Positions 35,862 to 44,600 of a stretch of DNA of 64,000 nt are shown here, in pieces. Under the pieces are notes generated by a model. It saw only the letters and a list, made by a program, of their open reading frames with translations. It had not been told where the DNA came from and made no database searches. The stretch is from Betaproteobacteria bacterium (lineage in GTDB: Bacteria > Pseudomonadota > Gammaproteobacteria > Burkholderiales > SG8-41). Each line of letters begins with the position of its first letter. The stretch's first letter is position 1. The stretch lies in NCBI GenBank assembly GCA_029863175.1, contig JAOTVX010000014.1, positions 1 to 64,000 on the forward strand. The letters are read 5' to 3'. A program made the translations under genes and the position numbers.

Positions 35862-36242
35862 CCGGCGCGTTTGGGCTTCCGGCGCCGCGATCAGCGCGGC
35901 GCCCGCGCGAATGCCGCGCCAATGAGCGGGCCGGGCAAGAAACGAGGGGCGGTTCGTTATGCGCACCCGTTGCTCAACAGGAAGCCGCCGCGGCCTTAGC
36001 CGTGAAGCTTTTTAATCCGAAAGGAACTACACGACCAACTTTTCGAGGTCCGGCCTGTATTTCTCGAGCCAGTACGCCCATAATGTGATGCTGCCTGCGC
36101 GTCGCTCCAACGTTGTCACGCTCGCGACAACCGCCGACTTTGTGTTATACAACGCAAAAGAAAACACGTGCGAGAGCATCCACGCCGACGCGCTGCAGCG
36201 CGATCGCTTCAAAAATTGTTTAGCACGATGGAGGAGAAGAGC
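35862..36242. other. Spacer, no intact gene
   Basis: A minus frame (36027-36110) ends SITLWAYWLEKYRPDLEKLV, which looks protein-like but could not be placed. The region otherwise leads into the Bug gene at 36243. Confidence 0.3.
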
Positions 36243-37211
36243 ATGCATATTCCAGCGATTGTCTGTGGCTTGGCCTTGATTGCCGGGCTGAGTTCTGTTT
36301 CGTTCGCCCAGGAGTTTCCAACCAAGCAGATGCGTATAATCGTGCCGGCCGGGCCGGGGGGGTCAGCGGACTTTCTGGGCCGGCTGCTTGCGGACCACCT
36401 GCACAAGCGGCTGGGGCAGATCGTGATCACCGAGAACCGTTCGGGCGCCGGTCAAACGATCGGCTCCGGCTACGTTGCCAAATCGGCTCCCGACGGCCAC
36501 ACGCTAGTGATCGTTACGGTCACGTACACCACGAGTGCGGCAATCTACACCAGGATGCAATTCGATCCGCTGACCGACCTCAGGGGCGTTGCCATGGTGG
36601 GCGAGGGGCCGTTGGTGCTCTCAGTGCATCCCTCGCTTCCGGTGAAGTCGGTGAGGCAACTGATCGCGCTCGCGAAGGGCAAGCCGGGGCAGTTGAATTA
36701 CGGTTCCGCCGGCGCCGGCACCATTCCGCATCTCGCGACCGAGCTGTTTGCACAAGGCGCCAATATCGATATCGTCCACGTGCCCTACAAGGGCATTGCG
36801 CCGGCGGTCATCGCGACGGTTGCCGGTGAAGTACCCATGCTGATCGCAAGCGCGCCTTCCTCGACTCCGATGATCAAGGCGGGGCGCCTGCGTGCCCTCG
36901 CCGTGACCACCGCCAAGCGCTCGCCATTCATGCCCGAGTTGCCCACGATAGCCGAAGCAGGCGTTCCCGGTTACGACGTGGCGACGTGGTGGGGCATATT
37001 GGCGCCGAGCAAGACGCCCGACGCCATCGTCAAGAAGCTCAACGACGAGATACGGCAGATACTCGCCATCGACGAAGTGAAGTCCATCATCGAATTTAAT
37101 GGTGCCAAGCCGGTTCTGGACATGTCGGCGGAAGAATTCAGCCAGCTTCTGAAGGTCCAGATCGCCAAGTGGCGGCAGATCGTCAAGGAGCGCAAGATCA
37201 AGACCAACTGA
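36243..37211 (+). CDS. Bug/TctC-family periplasmic solute receptor
   Basis: 322 residues; ATG 36243 is six bases after GGAGGAG, and the longer frame upstream is not coding. The signal peptide (MHIPAIVCGLALIAGLSSVS) is cut at FAQ. FPTKQMRIIVPAGPGGSADF, ITENRSGAGQTIGSGYVA, YGSAGAGTIPHLATELFA and VPYKGIAPAVIATVAGEVP are family segments. It converges on the Asp/Glu-racemase-type gene downstream, an enzyme class that acts on dicarboxylates such as those Bug proteins bind. Confidence 0.93.
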   Translation: MHIPAIVCGLALIAGLSSVSFAQEFPTKQMRIIVPAGPGGSADFLGRLLADHLHKRLGQIVITENRSGAGQTIGSGYVAKSAPDGHTLVIVTVTYTTSAAIYTRMQFDPLTDLRGVAMVGEGPLVLSVHPSLPVKSVRQLIALAKGKPGQLNYGSAGAGTIPHLATELFAQGANIDIVHVPYKGIAPAVIATVAGEVPMLIASAPSSTPMIKAGRLRALAVTTAKRSPFMPELPTIAEAGVPGYDVATWWGILAPSKTPDAIVKKLNDEIRQILAIDEVKSIIEFNGAKPVLDMSAEEFSQLLKVQIAKWRQIVKERKIKTN

Positions 37212-37291
37212 TCGGATCCAGCCCGGCGGCGATCGCCGGGCTGGTCACCCGGCCTTGCGGTAAAGCGTTTCCGGTCGCGGAAGGCCGGGTA

Positions 37292-37975
37292 TCAGGCGGT
37301 CTGGAGCCTGCCCGCGCGCGTCGCCTGCCGCGCAGTCGCCTGCACGGACGACCACACCGGACGTCCGAACCGGTTCCGCAATCCGTCGAGGATTTCGTAG
37401 GTCGGAAGCTGCGAGCAGGCGATGAACATCGCCTCGCACTCATCGTCCATCGTTTCCCCGGCGAGGCGCGCCACCGCGTCGGCCTGGATGCGGCCCAGCT
37501 CCTCGACGTCCGCGGCATAAAAGCTGTTGAAGCGCTGCACACGGATGCCGCTGTTTGCGAGGTAGGCCTTCAGCTGCCTGTTGACCAGGTCCGTGTACGG
37601 TGTAACGAGCGCGATGTCCTTGGCGTTATCCTCCCGCAGCGCGATCACCATCGACTGCGCCGTCGTGACCACCGGCTTGCCGGTGATCTCGGCGAGTTCG
37701 CGCGCGAGCTGCGCGTCTCCCTCCGGGCCGGATATGAAGCTCGCGGCGGTGCACCCGTACGCCACGACATCGAGGTCCATCGCGGCAAACTGGCGAGCGA
37801 GGAATAGCGCCTGCGCCTTATATTCGGGGATCGATTCCGCGGTGAGCAGGCCCTTGCCGCGGGGGATGCGCAGCGTGGTGCAGGTCGATCCCGCGGGAAG
37901 CCACGCCAGCATCTCGGGTTCCATGGTCGTATTGTTCATGGGAACCATCAGGCCAACCTTGAGGGCGGTGGTCAT
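37292..37975 (-). CDS. Asp/Glu racemase superfamily (maleate isomerase/arylmalonate decarboxylase-like)
   Basis: 227 residues from ATG 37975, preceded by GAGG; the frame upstream of this is unrelated. VGLMVPMNNTTMEPEMLAWL is the maleate-isomerase-type N-terminus. The two catalytic Cys are in YGCTAASFISG and FIACSQLPTYEI, a pair that supports cis-trans isomerisation or racemisation. KPVVTTAQSMVIAL and IALVTPYTDLVN are conserved. Substrate candidates are maleate or substituted malonates. Bug receptors lie on both sides. Confidence 0.85.
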   Translation of the reverse strand: MTTALKVGLMVPMNNTTMEPEMLAWLPAGSTCTTLRIPRGKGLLTAESIPEYKAQALFLARQFAAMDLDVVAYGCTAASFISGPEGDAQLARELAEITGKPVVTTAQSMVIALREDNAKDIALVTPYTDLVNRQLKAYLANSGIRVQRFNSFYAADVEELGRIQADAVARLAGETMDDECEAMFIACSQLPTYEILDGLRNRFGRPVWSSVQATARQATRAGRLQTA

Positions 37976-38091
37976 GTTATCGGCCTCCGTGGATGAAGAC
38001 CGAGCGTAACGCGCGGGCAACAGGATGTCACGCCCGACTTGCCGCAGGTACCCGCTCCGCCGCGTTGATACATTACGGCGGACATACTCGC

Positions 38092-39063
38092 TTAGTTGGT
38101 CAGTCCAAGCTCGTGCAGCATGCCGCTTAGGAAGGCGCGCTCGGAATCGAGAAACGCACACGTGTCTTCGCTCGCCTTGTAGGTGCCGGTCCAGTAGTTC
38201 TGCTCGAGCTCTGCGGCCCACGCGGAGCTCGCCGTAGCGGCGGCAAGCGCCTGTTCCCAGTACGCGATCTGTTCGCGAATAATCCCCTGAGCGCCTATGA
38301 TGCCGCGCCATTGCCCGATGACGCAGGGAACCGATTGCTCGACCCAGGTCGGCGCGTCTGCATACACGCCGCCCAGCCGGCTGGGCGCAGATACTGCGAG
38401 GGCGCGCAGCTCGCCCGTTTTAAGCGCCTTTGCCGCGCTGACGGCCGAGATGGCCCCGAGCTCCGCCTGTCCTTCGAGCACGTCAGCGGCCGCGTAGAGC
38501 GCTGACTCGAATACGCGCAGCTTCAGCGCTTTCGGATCACCACCTACGTGCTGCGTTATCTGTCCCATTGCGATGTGGTTAGTGGTGCCGACGGCGGTGG
38601 CGAGCGCGATTGTCAGGCCGCCCGCATTCGCGTGCAGCCGATCGAGCACGTCGCCGGCGCTGTGCAGAGGCGAGTCCGCCCGCACGACGAAGCCGAGGTA
38701 TTCCGTATAGAGCGTCGCGATCGGAGTAAGCTCGACGTAGTCGAAATTGCTCACCCCCAGGATCTTGTTGGTGATGAGCGGCGCCGAGCTGATCGACAGC
38801 GTGTGCGGGTCGCACGGGCGCCGGCGCAGGGAATCCCATGCGTTGCCGCCGCCCTTGCCCGGCGTGTTGGTGAGCCGCATGGGAACGTCGATGAGCCCGC
38901 CGGCCTGAAGCACGCGCATCAGTGCGCGCGCCGGGCGGTCCTGGCCGCCGCCGGGCGGCGTGCCGACGATGACCTCGACTTCCGTTTGAGGCCGCCAGGC
39001 TGAAGCCGACGCGGACGTCACGATTCCGCTGCTGCCCGATGCATTGTTTGCGCGATTATCCAA
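38092..39063 (-). CDS. TctC-like solute-binding protein without a signal peptide
   Basis: 323 codons from TTG 39063. VEVIVGTPPGGGQDRPARAL, LTNTPGKGGGNAWDSL, ISSAPLITNKILG and HVGGDPKALKLRVFESALYA mark it as TctC/Bug-related, although divergent from the other receptors here. The N-terminus (MDNRANNASGSSGIVTSASA) has no hydrophobic core; a GTG at 39021 is a possible later start. Either the export signal was lost, the true start lies elsewhere, or the protein stays in the cytosol. Confidence 0.75.
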   Translation of the reverse strand: MDNRANNASGSSGIVTSASASAWRPQTEVEVIVGTPPGGGQDRPARALMRVLQAGGLIDVPMRLTNTPGKGGGNAWDSLRRRPCDPHTLSISSAPLITNKILGVSNFDYVELTPIATLYTEYLGFVVRADSPLHSAGDVLDRLHANAGGLTIALATAVGTTNHIAMGQITQHVGGDPKALKLRVFESALYAAADVLEGQAELGAISAVSAAKALKTGELRALAVSAPSRLGGVYADAPTWVEQSVPCVIGQWRGIIGAQGIIREQIAYWEQALAAATASSAWAAELEQNYWTGTYKASEDTCAFLDSERAFLSGMLHELGLTN

Positions 39064-39423
39064 AAGCGTGCGATGAGCCGGAACTTATTTATTTCATTGA
39101 AGGCTAATTATGCCGACGAGGGGGTATACCCGCAATTTCCGCCGGCCTTATTCGTTCGGGTCCGATCACACCAGGTAAATGGGGTGAGCGTAACTTTTCC
39201 CTAAGCCCAAGCCTCCAATTAAGACAAAGCCTACACTGATCCCATTTAACGTTAGAAACAACGCGTGCTCAACGGATTACAAGGTTCGATAAACGTCCGC
39301 CAATGGCCGAGGCTGTGTGACAACTCGAAAATTGAAGGCCCAAGAAAATTGTCGAGCTCATTAGACGCGCCAGGATCGACGGACAGGGCTCGGGTAATGG
39401 GTGACCCCATTTGTTTTCTTCGT
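39064..39423. repeat. Spacer with REP-like palindrome at 39178-39247
   Basis: AAATGGGGTGAGCGTAACTT pairs with AAAGCCTACACTGATCCCAT, a member of the GGGGTCAGTGTA family. No reading frame here has support. Confidence 0.6.
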
Positions 39424-40935
39424 CTAATCGCGTCCAGGGGATCCGCCCGGCAATCCGCGCACGATATGCACCGCTTCATTGCCGACAGGCTGATAGAGCA
39501 AGTCGAGCATTGTCGGGGACGGTACCGGAACCTTGTCCGGCCCGGTGACCACCAGGACCTTCGGCTTGAGCCGGCGCACGGTGCTTTGGCGGAGGACAAC
39601 CGCGACTTCACCCGATGACAACTCGACCCGGGAGCCGACGGGATACACGCCGATCGTCTGCGTGAATTGCTCGACCAGGGGGGCGTGGAACAGGCGGCCG
39701 CCCAGCTCGGAGAGCTTGCGCAATGCCTCGTACGCGGAGATGGCGGCTGCGTACGGACGAGGGTTGGTCAGCGCGACGAAGGTGTCGACAATCGCAGCCA
39801 TGCGTCCGTGCAAACTAATGCCTTCCGCGCGGAAACCTGCCGGGTAGCCGCTGCCGTCTTCGCGCTCGTGGTGCTGGGCAACTCCCTCGAAAATCATGGG
39901 ATGCAGGGCGGGAATCTGGTGGATCAATTCCATTCCCAGGGACACATGCTGCTTGACCAGGTCGAACTCGTCCGGTGTCAACGGTCCCGGCTTGTAGAGT
40001 AGCGTGGCCGGCACCTTTGTTTTGCCTAGATCGAGAAACAGGCCGAGCGTTGCCAGACGTGCAAGCTCTTCGCTCGGCAGACCAAGATGCCGGCCAAGCG
40101 CCACCAGATAAACGGCAACTTGAAGGCTGTGTCCGTAAATTGCCATGTCCTGCTGTTTCAAACGGGTGACCAACATCAGCGCATCGGGACTGCGTAATGC
40201 GCTGCCCACCACGTCATCGATGACTTCTTCCAACTGATCGACGGAAAAGAGTCGGCCGGCGCGTATGTCGTCGACCAGCTGATGCGAAAGCTCCTCGACT
40301 TGGGCAAAGGCCTGTCTGGCCTGCGGCATTTCCTCCTCGATGGTGTTGGTTTCAGGGTGGACCGTGACGTGAATCGACGACGGAATGAAATCATGATGTA
40401 CGGGTGTCCGCGCTGCGTTATCGGCAGCTTTGAGACGGTCCCCGGTCGTCGCGATACCACGTTCGGACACGCGGGCGTCTTCCCGCCTGCGGAACAGATT
40501 GGCAATTCCTTCCCTGAGAGACCCGAACAGGCTCGAATGTGTAATCTCGCCCGAGGCAACGCTCGATCCAAAAGCCGTTCTGTCGTGCGGGCCGAGTTCC
40601 TCGATCACGTCCAGAATGAGTGATTCCGCGTCCGACAATTTCCTGGCCTTGCCGGATCCGAGGTCGGCATCGGCGGAGGGGATGCTTTTCTTTGACCCGG
40701 GCGGTATGGTGGGACGCGGTCGCGGAGTGAGGTCCCGGGTTTCAGGGAAAACCCCGTCGGCGGACCTCGTTCGATCAACATAGACGACTTTGCAGTAGCT
40801 TTGCAGCTGCGCTACTTGGTGTTGATCCTCGACCAGGAAACCCTGAAGCAGGAACGGTGTATCCGTCCACGGCCGATCGAGTTCGGCAACGAACATGCCT
40901 ATCCTGATGTCCTTGGCGGCAACTTTGATTAACAT
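39424..40935 (-). CDS. HD-GYP domain protein with degenerate HD pair
   Basis: 503 residues. MLIKVAAKDIRIGMFVAELD opens the DUF3391 sensor domain. The HD-GYP part (about 245-400) hydrolyses cyclic-di-GMP in active members. GHSLQVAVYLVALGRHLGL and QHHEREDGSGYPAGFRAEGI (GYP loop) are intact. However, the HD pair that should read HDIGK is LFLDLGKTKVP, with Leu for the metal-binding His. Activity is therefore doubtful and a sensor or binding role is possible. ATG 40935 lies three bases from an IS110 end, so native promoter and ribosome site have been replaced by element sequence. Confidence 0.87.
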   Translation of the reverse strand: MLIKVAAKDIRIGMFVAELDRPWTDTPFLLQGFLVEDQHQVAQLQSYCKVVYVDRTRSADGVFPETRDLTPRPRPTIPPGSKKSIPSADADLGSGKARKLSDAESLILDVIEELGPHDRTAFGSSVASGEITHSSLFGSLREGIANLFRRREDARVSERGIATTGDRLKAADNAARTPVHHDFIPSSIHVTVHPETNTIEEEMPQARQAFAQVEELSHQLVDDIRAGRLFSVDQLEEVIDDVVGSALRSPDALMLVTRLKQQDMAIYGHSLQVAVYLVALGRHLGLPSEELARLATLGLFLDLGKTKVPATLLYKPGPLTPDEFDLVKQHVSLGMELIHQIPALHPMIFEGVAQHHEREDGSGYPAGFRAEGISLHGRMAAIVDTFVALTNPRPYAAAISAYEALRKLSELGGRLFHAPLVEQFTQTIGVYPVGSRVELSSGEVAVVLRQSTVRRLKPKVLVVTGPDKVPVPSPTMLDLLYQPVGNEAVHIVRGLPGGSPGRD

Positions 40936-40938
40936 GTT

Positions 40939-41280
40939 CTAGAAGGCCTCCTCGCCGCCGCGTGCGGCGGGGTTAAAGTTGAGGTCCGAAGTCAAACCTT
41001 AACGTAAGGAGGCCTTCAATGAAGAAGTATAGCGGGATTGATCTGCACTCGAACAATTGCGTGGTGGCGGTGATTGATGAAGCGGACCAGGTGGTCTATC
41101 GCAAGCGCAACAGCGCTCGGCTGATCAACGCCAACCAGGTCAAGCGTCTCAGCCCCGCGGATCTGCCGGCCATCGACCCTGAGGCCGAGCGCCGGCTGGC
41201 GATCGCAGCCAACCTGGCGGTGATCGGGACATTCAATGAGCAGATCAAGCAACTCGAGATGGCGGTGAAGGCGCGCGCGA
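40939..41280 (+). mobile_element. IS110-family relic with internal deletion
   Basis: The left end carries GAAGGCCTCCT and AGGAGGCCTTC as an inverted pair around the non-coding leader. ATG 41019 follows AAGGAGG and gives MKKYSGIDLHSNNCVVAVID and QVVYRKR, then jumps to LINANQVKRLSPADLPAIDP and IAANLAVIGTFNEQIKQLEM, a later part of the family. About half the DEDD domain and the C-terminal Ser region are missing. It matches the fragment at 26080-26228. Not functional. Confidence 0.85.
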
Positions 41281-41409
41281 ATTCCAGGAGTGCCTCAGCC
41301 AACCCGTGCAGGTAGCTGCTGTAATCGTCCTCCGAAAAGAAGCATGGTTGACGATTGTACCGCGCTGCACAATGTGCAGCGAAACCCCATCAAGGTGTAT
41401 GCCGGAGCG
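41279..41409 (-). pseudogene. Second RAYT relic (minus strand), frameshifted
   Basis: Minus strand from 41409: SGIHLDGVSLHIVQRG, then after a one-base shift near 41359 NRQPCFFSEDDYSSYLHGLA and EALLE. This is the RAYT N-terminus again (LHIVQRGxNRQPCFF, DYxxYLxxLxEA). It breaks off at the IS110 relic. A GAGCCTGGCCCCTTT repeat arm lies 90 bases away at 41500. Confidence 0.7.
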
Positions 41410-41537
41410 ACAGGGGATAGCGCGCACGGAGGCACGGTCGTTTGCTCCTTAAACGCCCTACTCCCACCTACGGTAGACAGAACTCCAGGAAAATTCGAGC
41501 CTGGCCCCTTTAATTCTTTGATTAAAATCGTTGAAGA

Positions 41538-41551
41538 TTGAGCTATATCAA
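41538..41551 (+). promoter_or_regulatory. Probable FNR/ANR box
   Basis: TTGAGCTATATCAA matches TTGAT-N4-ATCAA at nine of ten positions, 106 bases before the giant Fe-S protein gene, a spacing that fits an activated promoter. Anaerobic induction would suit an oxygen-sensitive product. Confidence 0.55.
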
Positions 41552-41656
41552 ACGATCTGCGGCGGTTCCGCGCTAACGTTTTTTCAAGTTACAGAATGAT
41601 TTCCCGCCGGTGCGGTATGGGCTGGCTGTGGGCACGTTCCAAAGAGGCTCACCGAC

Positions 41657-44600
41657 ATGATGATCACCGGTATCGATATCGGCACGGCCAACCCCGCGAC
41701 GTCTTACGTCGGCGTGAACGTCGGCGCCCTAACGGTGAAGGTTGCAGCCATACGAGGCGACACCCGGAGCGCCCGAGTACTTGCCCACCAGGGCCGTCCG
41801 CTGAAAGTTCTTGACGAGTTGCTTGCCAGCACGGAGTTTTCCCCGGCAGCGTATTTTGGCGTGTCCGGTCATCTGGGGCATATTGCCGAAGTCGCCGCAA
41901 TCCAGCGGGCGTTACGTGAGGTGGCGGGCGAGTTTGACGCGGTGGTTTCCCTGGGTGGAGAGTCCTTTCTCGTCTACATCCTCGAGCACGGCCGGATTTC
42001 CAATGTCCTGTCGCATAACAAGTGTGCTGCGGGAAGCGGGGAGTTCTTCGTGCAGCAGATCGGCCGGATGGGGCTCGGAATAGACGAAGCGATCGCGCGC
42101 TCAGTCGGCGGCAACGTCGTGCCGCTCGCTTCACGCTGCTCGGTTCACTGCAAATCGGATATCACGCACAAGCTCAACCGGAAGGAGGCTAGCGCCGAGG
42201 ACATCCTGCGGACACTGCACGACAGCATGGCCAACAAGGTGGTTGCGCTCCTGGAAAAAGTTCAGCGTGAACTGCGGCGGGTGCTTGTGATCGGTGGCAT
42301 GACACGCAACACGGCGATGCTGGCGGCGCTGCGAGAGAAGGTATCCGCGACGCAGTTTGTCGTGCTGCCGGAGAGTGCCTGGTTCGAGGCTTGGGGCAGC
42401 GCCCTGCTCGCGCGGGACAATCCACTCTACCGGTCTCCGAGGATTCTGCGCCAGTCGCCGCTTGGCAGTCTCCCGCCGCTCAATCAGTATGCCGAGCGCG
42501 TGCAGGTCATCGCCGCGCCAGCCCGGCAGCCTCCTCCCGCCGGTCCGCTCGTCTTGGGAGTGGACGCCGGATCGACCACAACCAAGGCGATCCTTCTCGA
42601 TCCCACGACGCGCAACGTGGTGGCCTCGCATTACACGAGAACACGGGGTGATCCCATAGCAGCCGTGCGCGAATGCCTGCGGGCGCTCGTTGCTCAGGTC
42701 GGCAACCGCCACGTCGGCCTCGAGGGCACTACCGGCTCGGCGCGGGAGCTCGCGGGAGCCTATTTGGGCACCGAGTATGTTTACAACGAGATTTCGGCCC
42801 ATGCCGCGGGGGCGACGCACTTCGACGCCGATGTGGACACGATTTTCGAGATCGGCGGACAGGATGCCAAGTACATCTACCTGCGGAACGGCGTCCCCAT
42901 CGACTACGCGATGAACAACGCCTGCTCCGCCGGCACCGGCTCGTTCCTTGAGGAGTGCGCCCAGAGCGATCTCGGCATCACCGTGTCTGACATCGCTGAC
43001 ATCGCTTTAGCGGCTCCTTCCCCGGTACACTTCAAGGCAACCTGCGCGGCATTCATCAACTCCGATATACGCGTCGCCCAACAGCAGGGCCAATCGCGCG
43101 ACAACATCGTCAGCGGGCTGGTCTACGCCATCGCCGGCAACTACCTCAACCGGGTCAAGGGGCCGCGCAGCGTCGGCAAGAAGGTGTTCCTGCAGGGCGG
43201 GGTCGCTCTGAACCGCGCGCTCGGGTATGCCTTCGCCCATAGTGTGAGCCACCAGGTATTGATCCCGCCCAATCCGGAATTGCTCGGAGCACTGGGTGTC
43301 GCACTGCTGGCGCTTGCGCGCCGCGGCGGCGCACTCAAGCCACTTCCGGAGTGCGAGCACTCCTCTACAGAGGAAAGTCCGCAACCAGAACGGGCGCCGG
43401 ACAGCGGAGCTGACCTGCTCACTCTGGCGGCGCCGGAGATGAAGCTCGTCGGTCGCGTCACGTGTCGGGCCTGCACGCTCAACTGCAGCATCGACCGGTT
43501 CGAGGTGGCCGGGCGGCGCTTCCCGTTCGGTGGTCGCTGCAGCCTGTTCGAGAACGTATGGAAGAGAAAATCCAGTAGCGTCGCGACCCCCGATCTGGTG
43601 CAGCAGAGGGCCGAGATACTCTTCGGCTGCTCCAGCGCCGAACCGGTGTCCAGTGGGACACGCATCGGCATTCCGCGGGCGCTGACGACGCATTCGCTGT
43701 TCCCGCTCTACTCGGTGTTCTTTTCCAGCCTGGGGATGGAGGTGGTGCTGTCCGACGTTGACCCGAGCGGCGATCTGAAATCGAATTCCGGCTTCTGCTT
43801 CCCTGCGCAGATCGCGCACGGCGCGGTGCTAGACCTCTCGCGGCGCGGCGTGGACTGGGTCTTCCTCCCGCACGTGGTGCGCATGCCCCGCCAGCCCGAC
43901 ACTTGCCGAGATTCCTACCTGTGTCCGATCACCCAGGCCGGGCCTTATTTTCTGGCCAAGGCGTTTCCCGCCGTGCGCCTGCTCTCTCCCGTACTGGATT
44001 TCACCGACGGCTACGAAGCCAGTGCGCCGCTGGCAGAATTGATCGTGCGCGAGTTCGGAATCCGGCGCGAATCGGTCGACCAGGCTTGGGCGGCGGCAGT
44101 ACATGCCCAGAGGGAAGCAGAGCGCGCCCTGGCCAATCTTGGGCAACGGGCTCTCGATCAAGCCGTGGCGGCGGGAAAACCGGCGATCCTGCTTGCCGGG
44201 CACAGCTACAACGCCTTCACACCGGATGCTTCCCAATCGGTCGGCAAGAAACTCTCCAGCATGGGCGTGCCCGTGATTCCCGCCGACTGCCTCCCGCCCG
44301 TCGGAGAAGGACCCACCGCGTGGCACTTTGCTAACCAGATCCTGAATGCCGTGGCGTTGGCCAAGCAACATCCCAACCTGTTTATTCTTTGCGTGAGCAA
44401 TTTCAGCTGCACCATCGACGCATTCACCCACGCAATGGTCGCCTCCGAAATGGGCGCAAAACCGTACCTCATCCTCGAGATCGACGCCCATACCGCCGAC
44501 GCCGGAGTGCAAACGAGGCTGGAGGCATTTCTCGACATCGCCAACAACTACCGGGAAGCGCAAGCGGGCCGCGCCCAGTCGTTCACACCTTGCCGGCTCA

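Noticed and set aside
26080..41280. Composite transposon bounded by the two IS110 copies
   Set aside because: Both copies are truncated at different points, lie in the same orientation and are 15 kb apart with ordinary genes between; no sign of joint movement.
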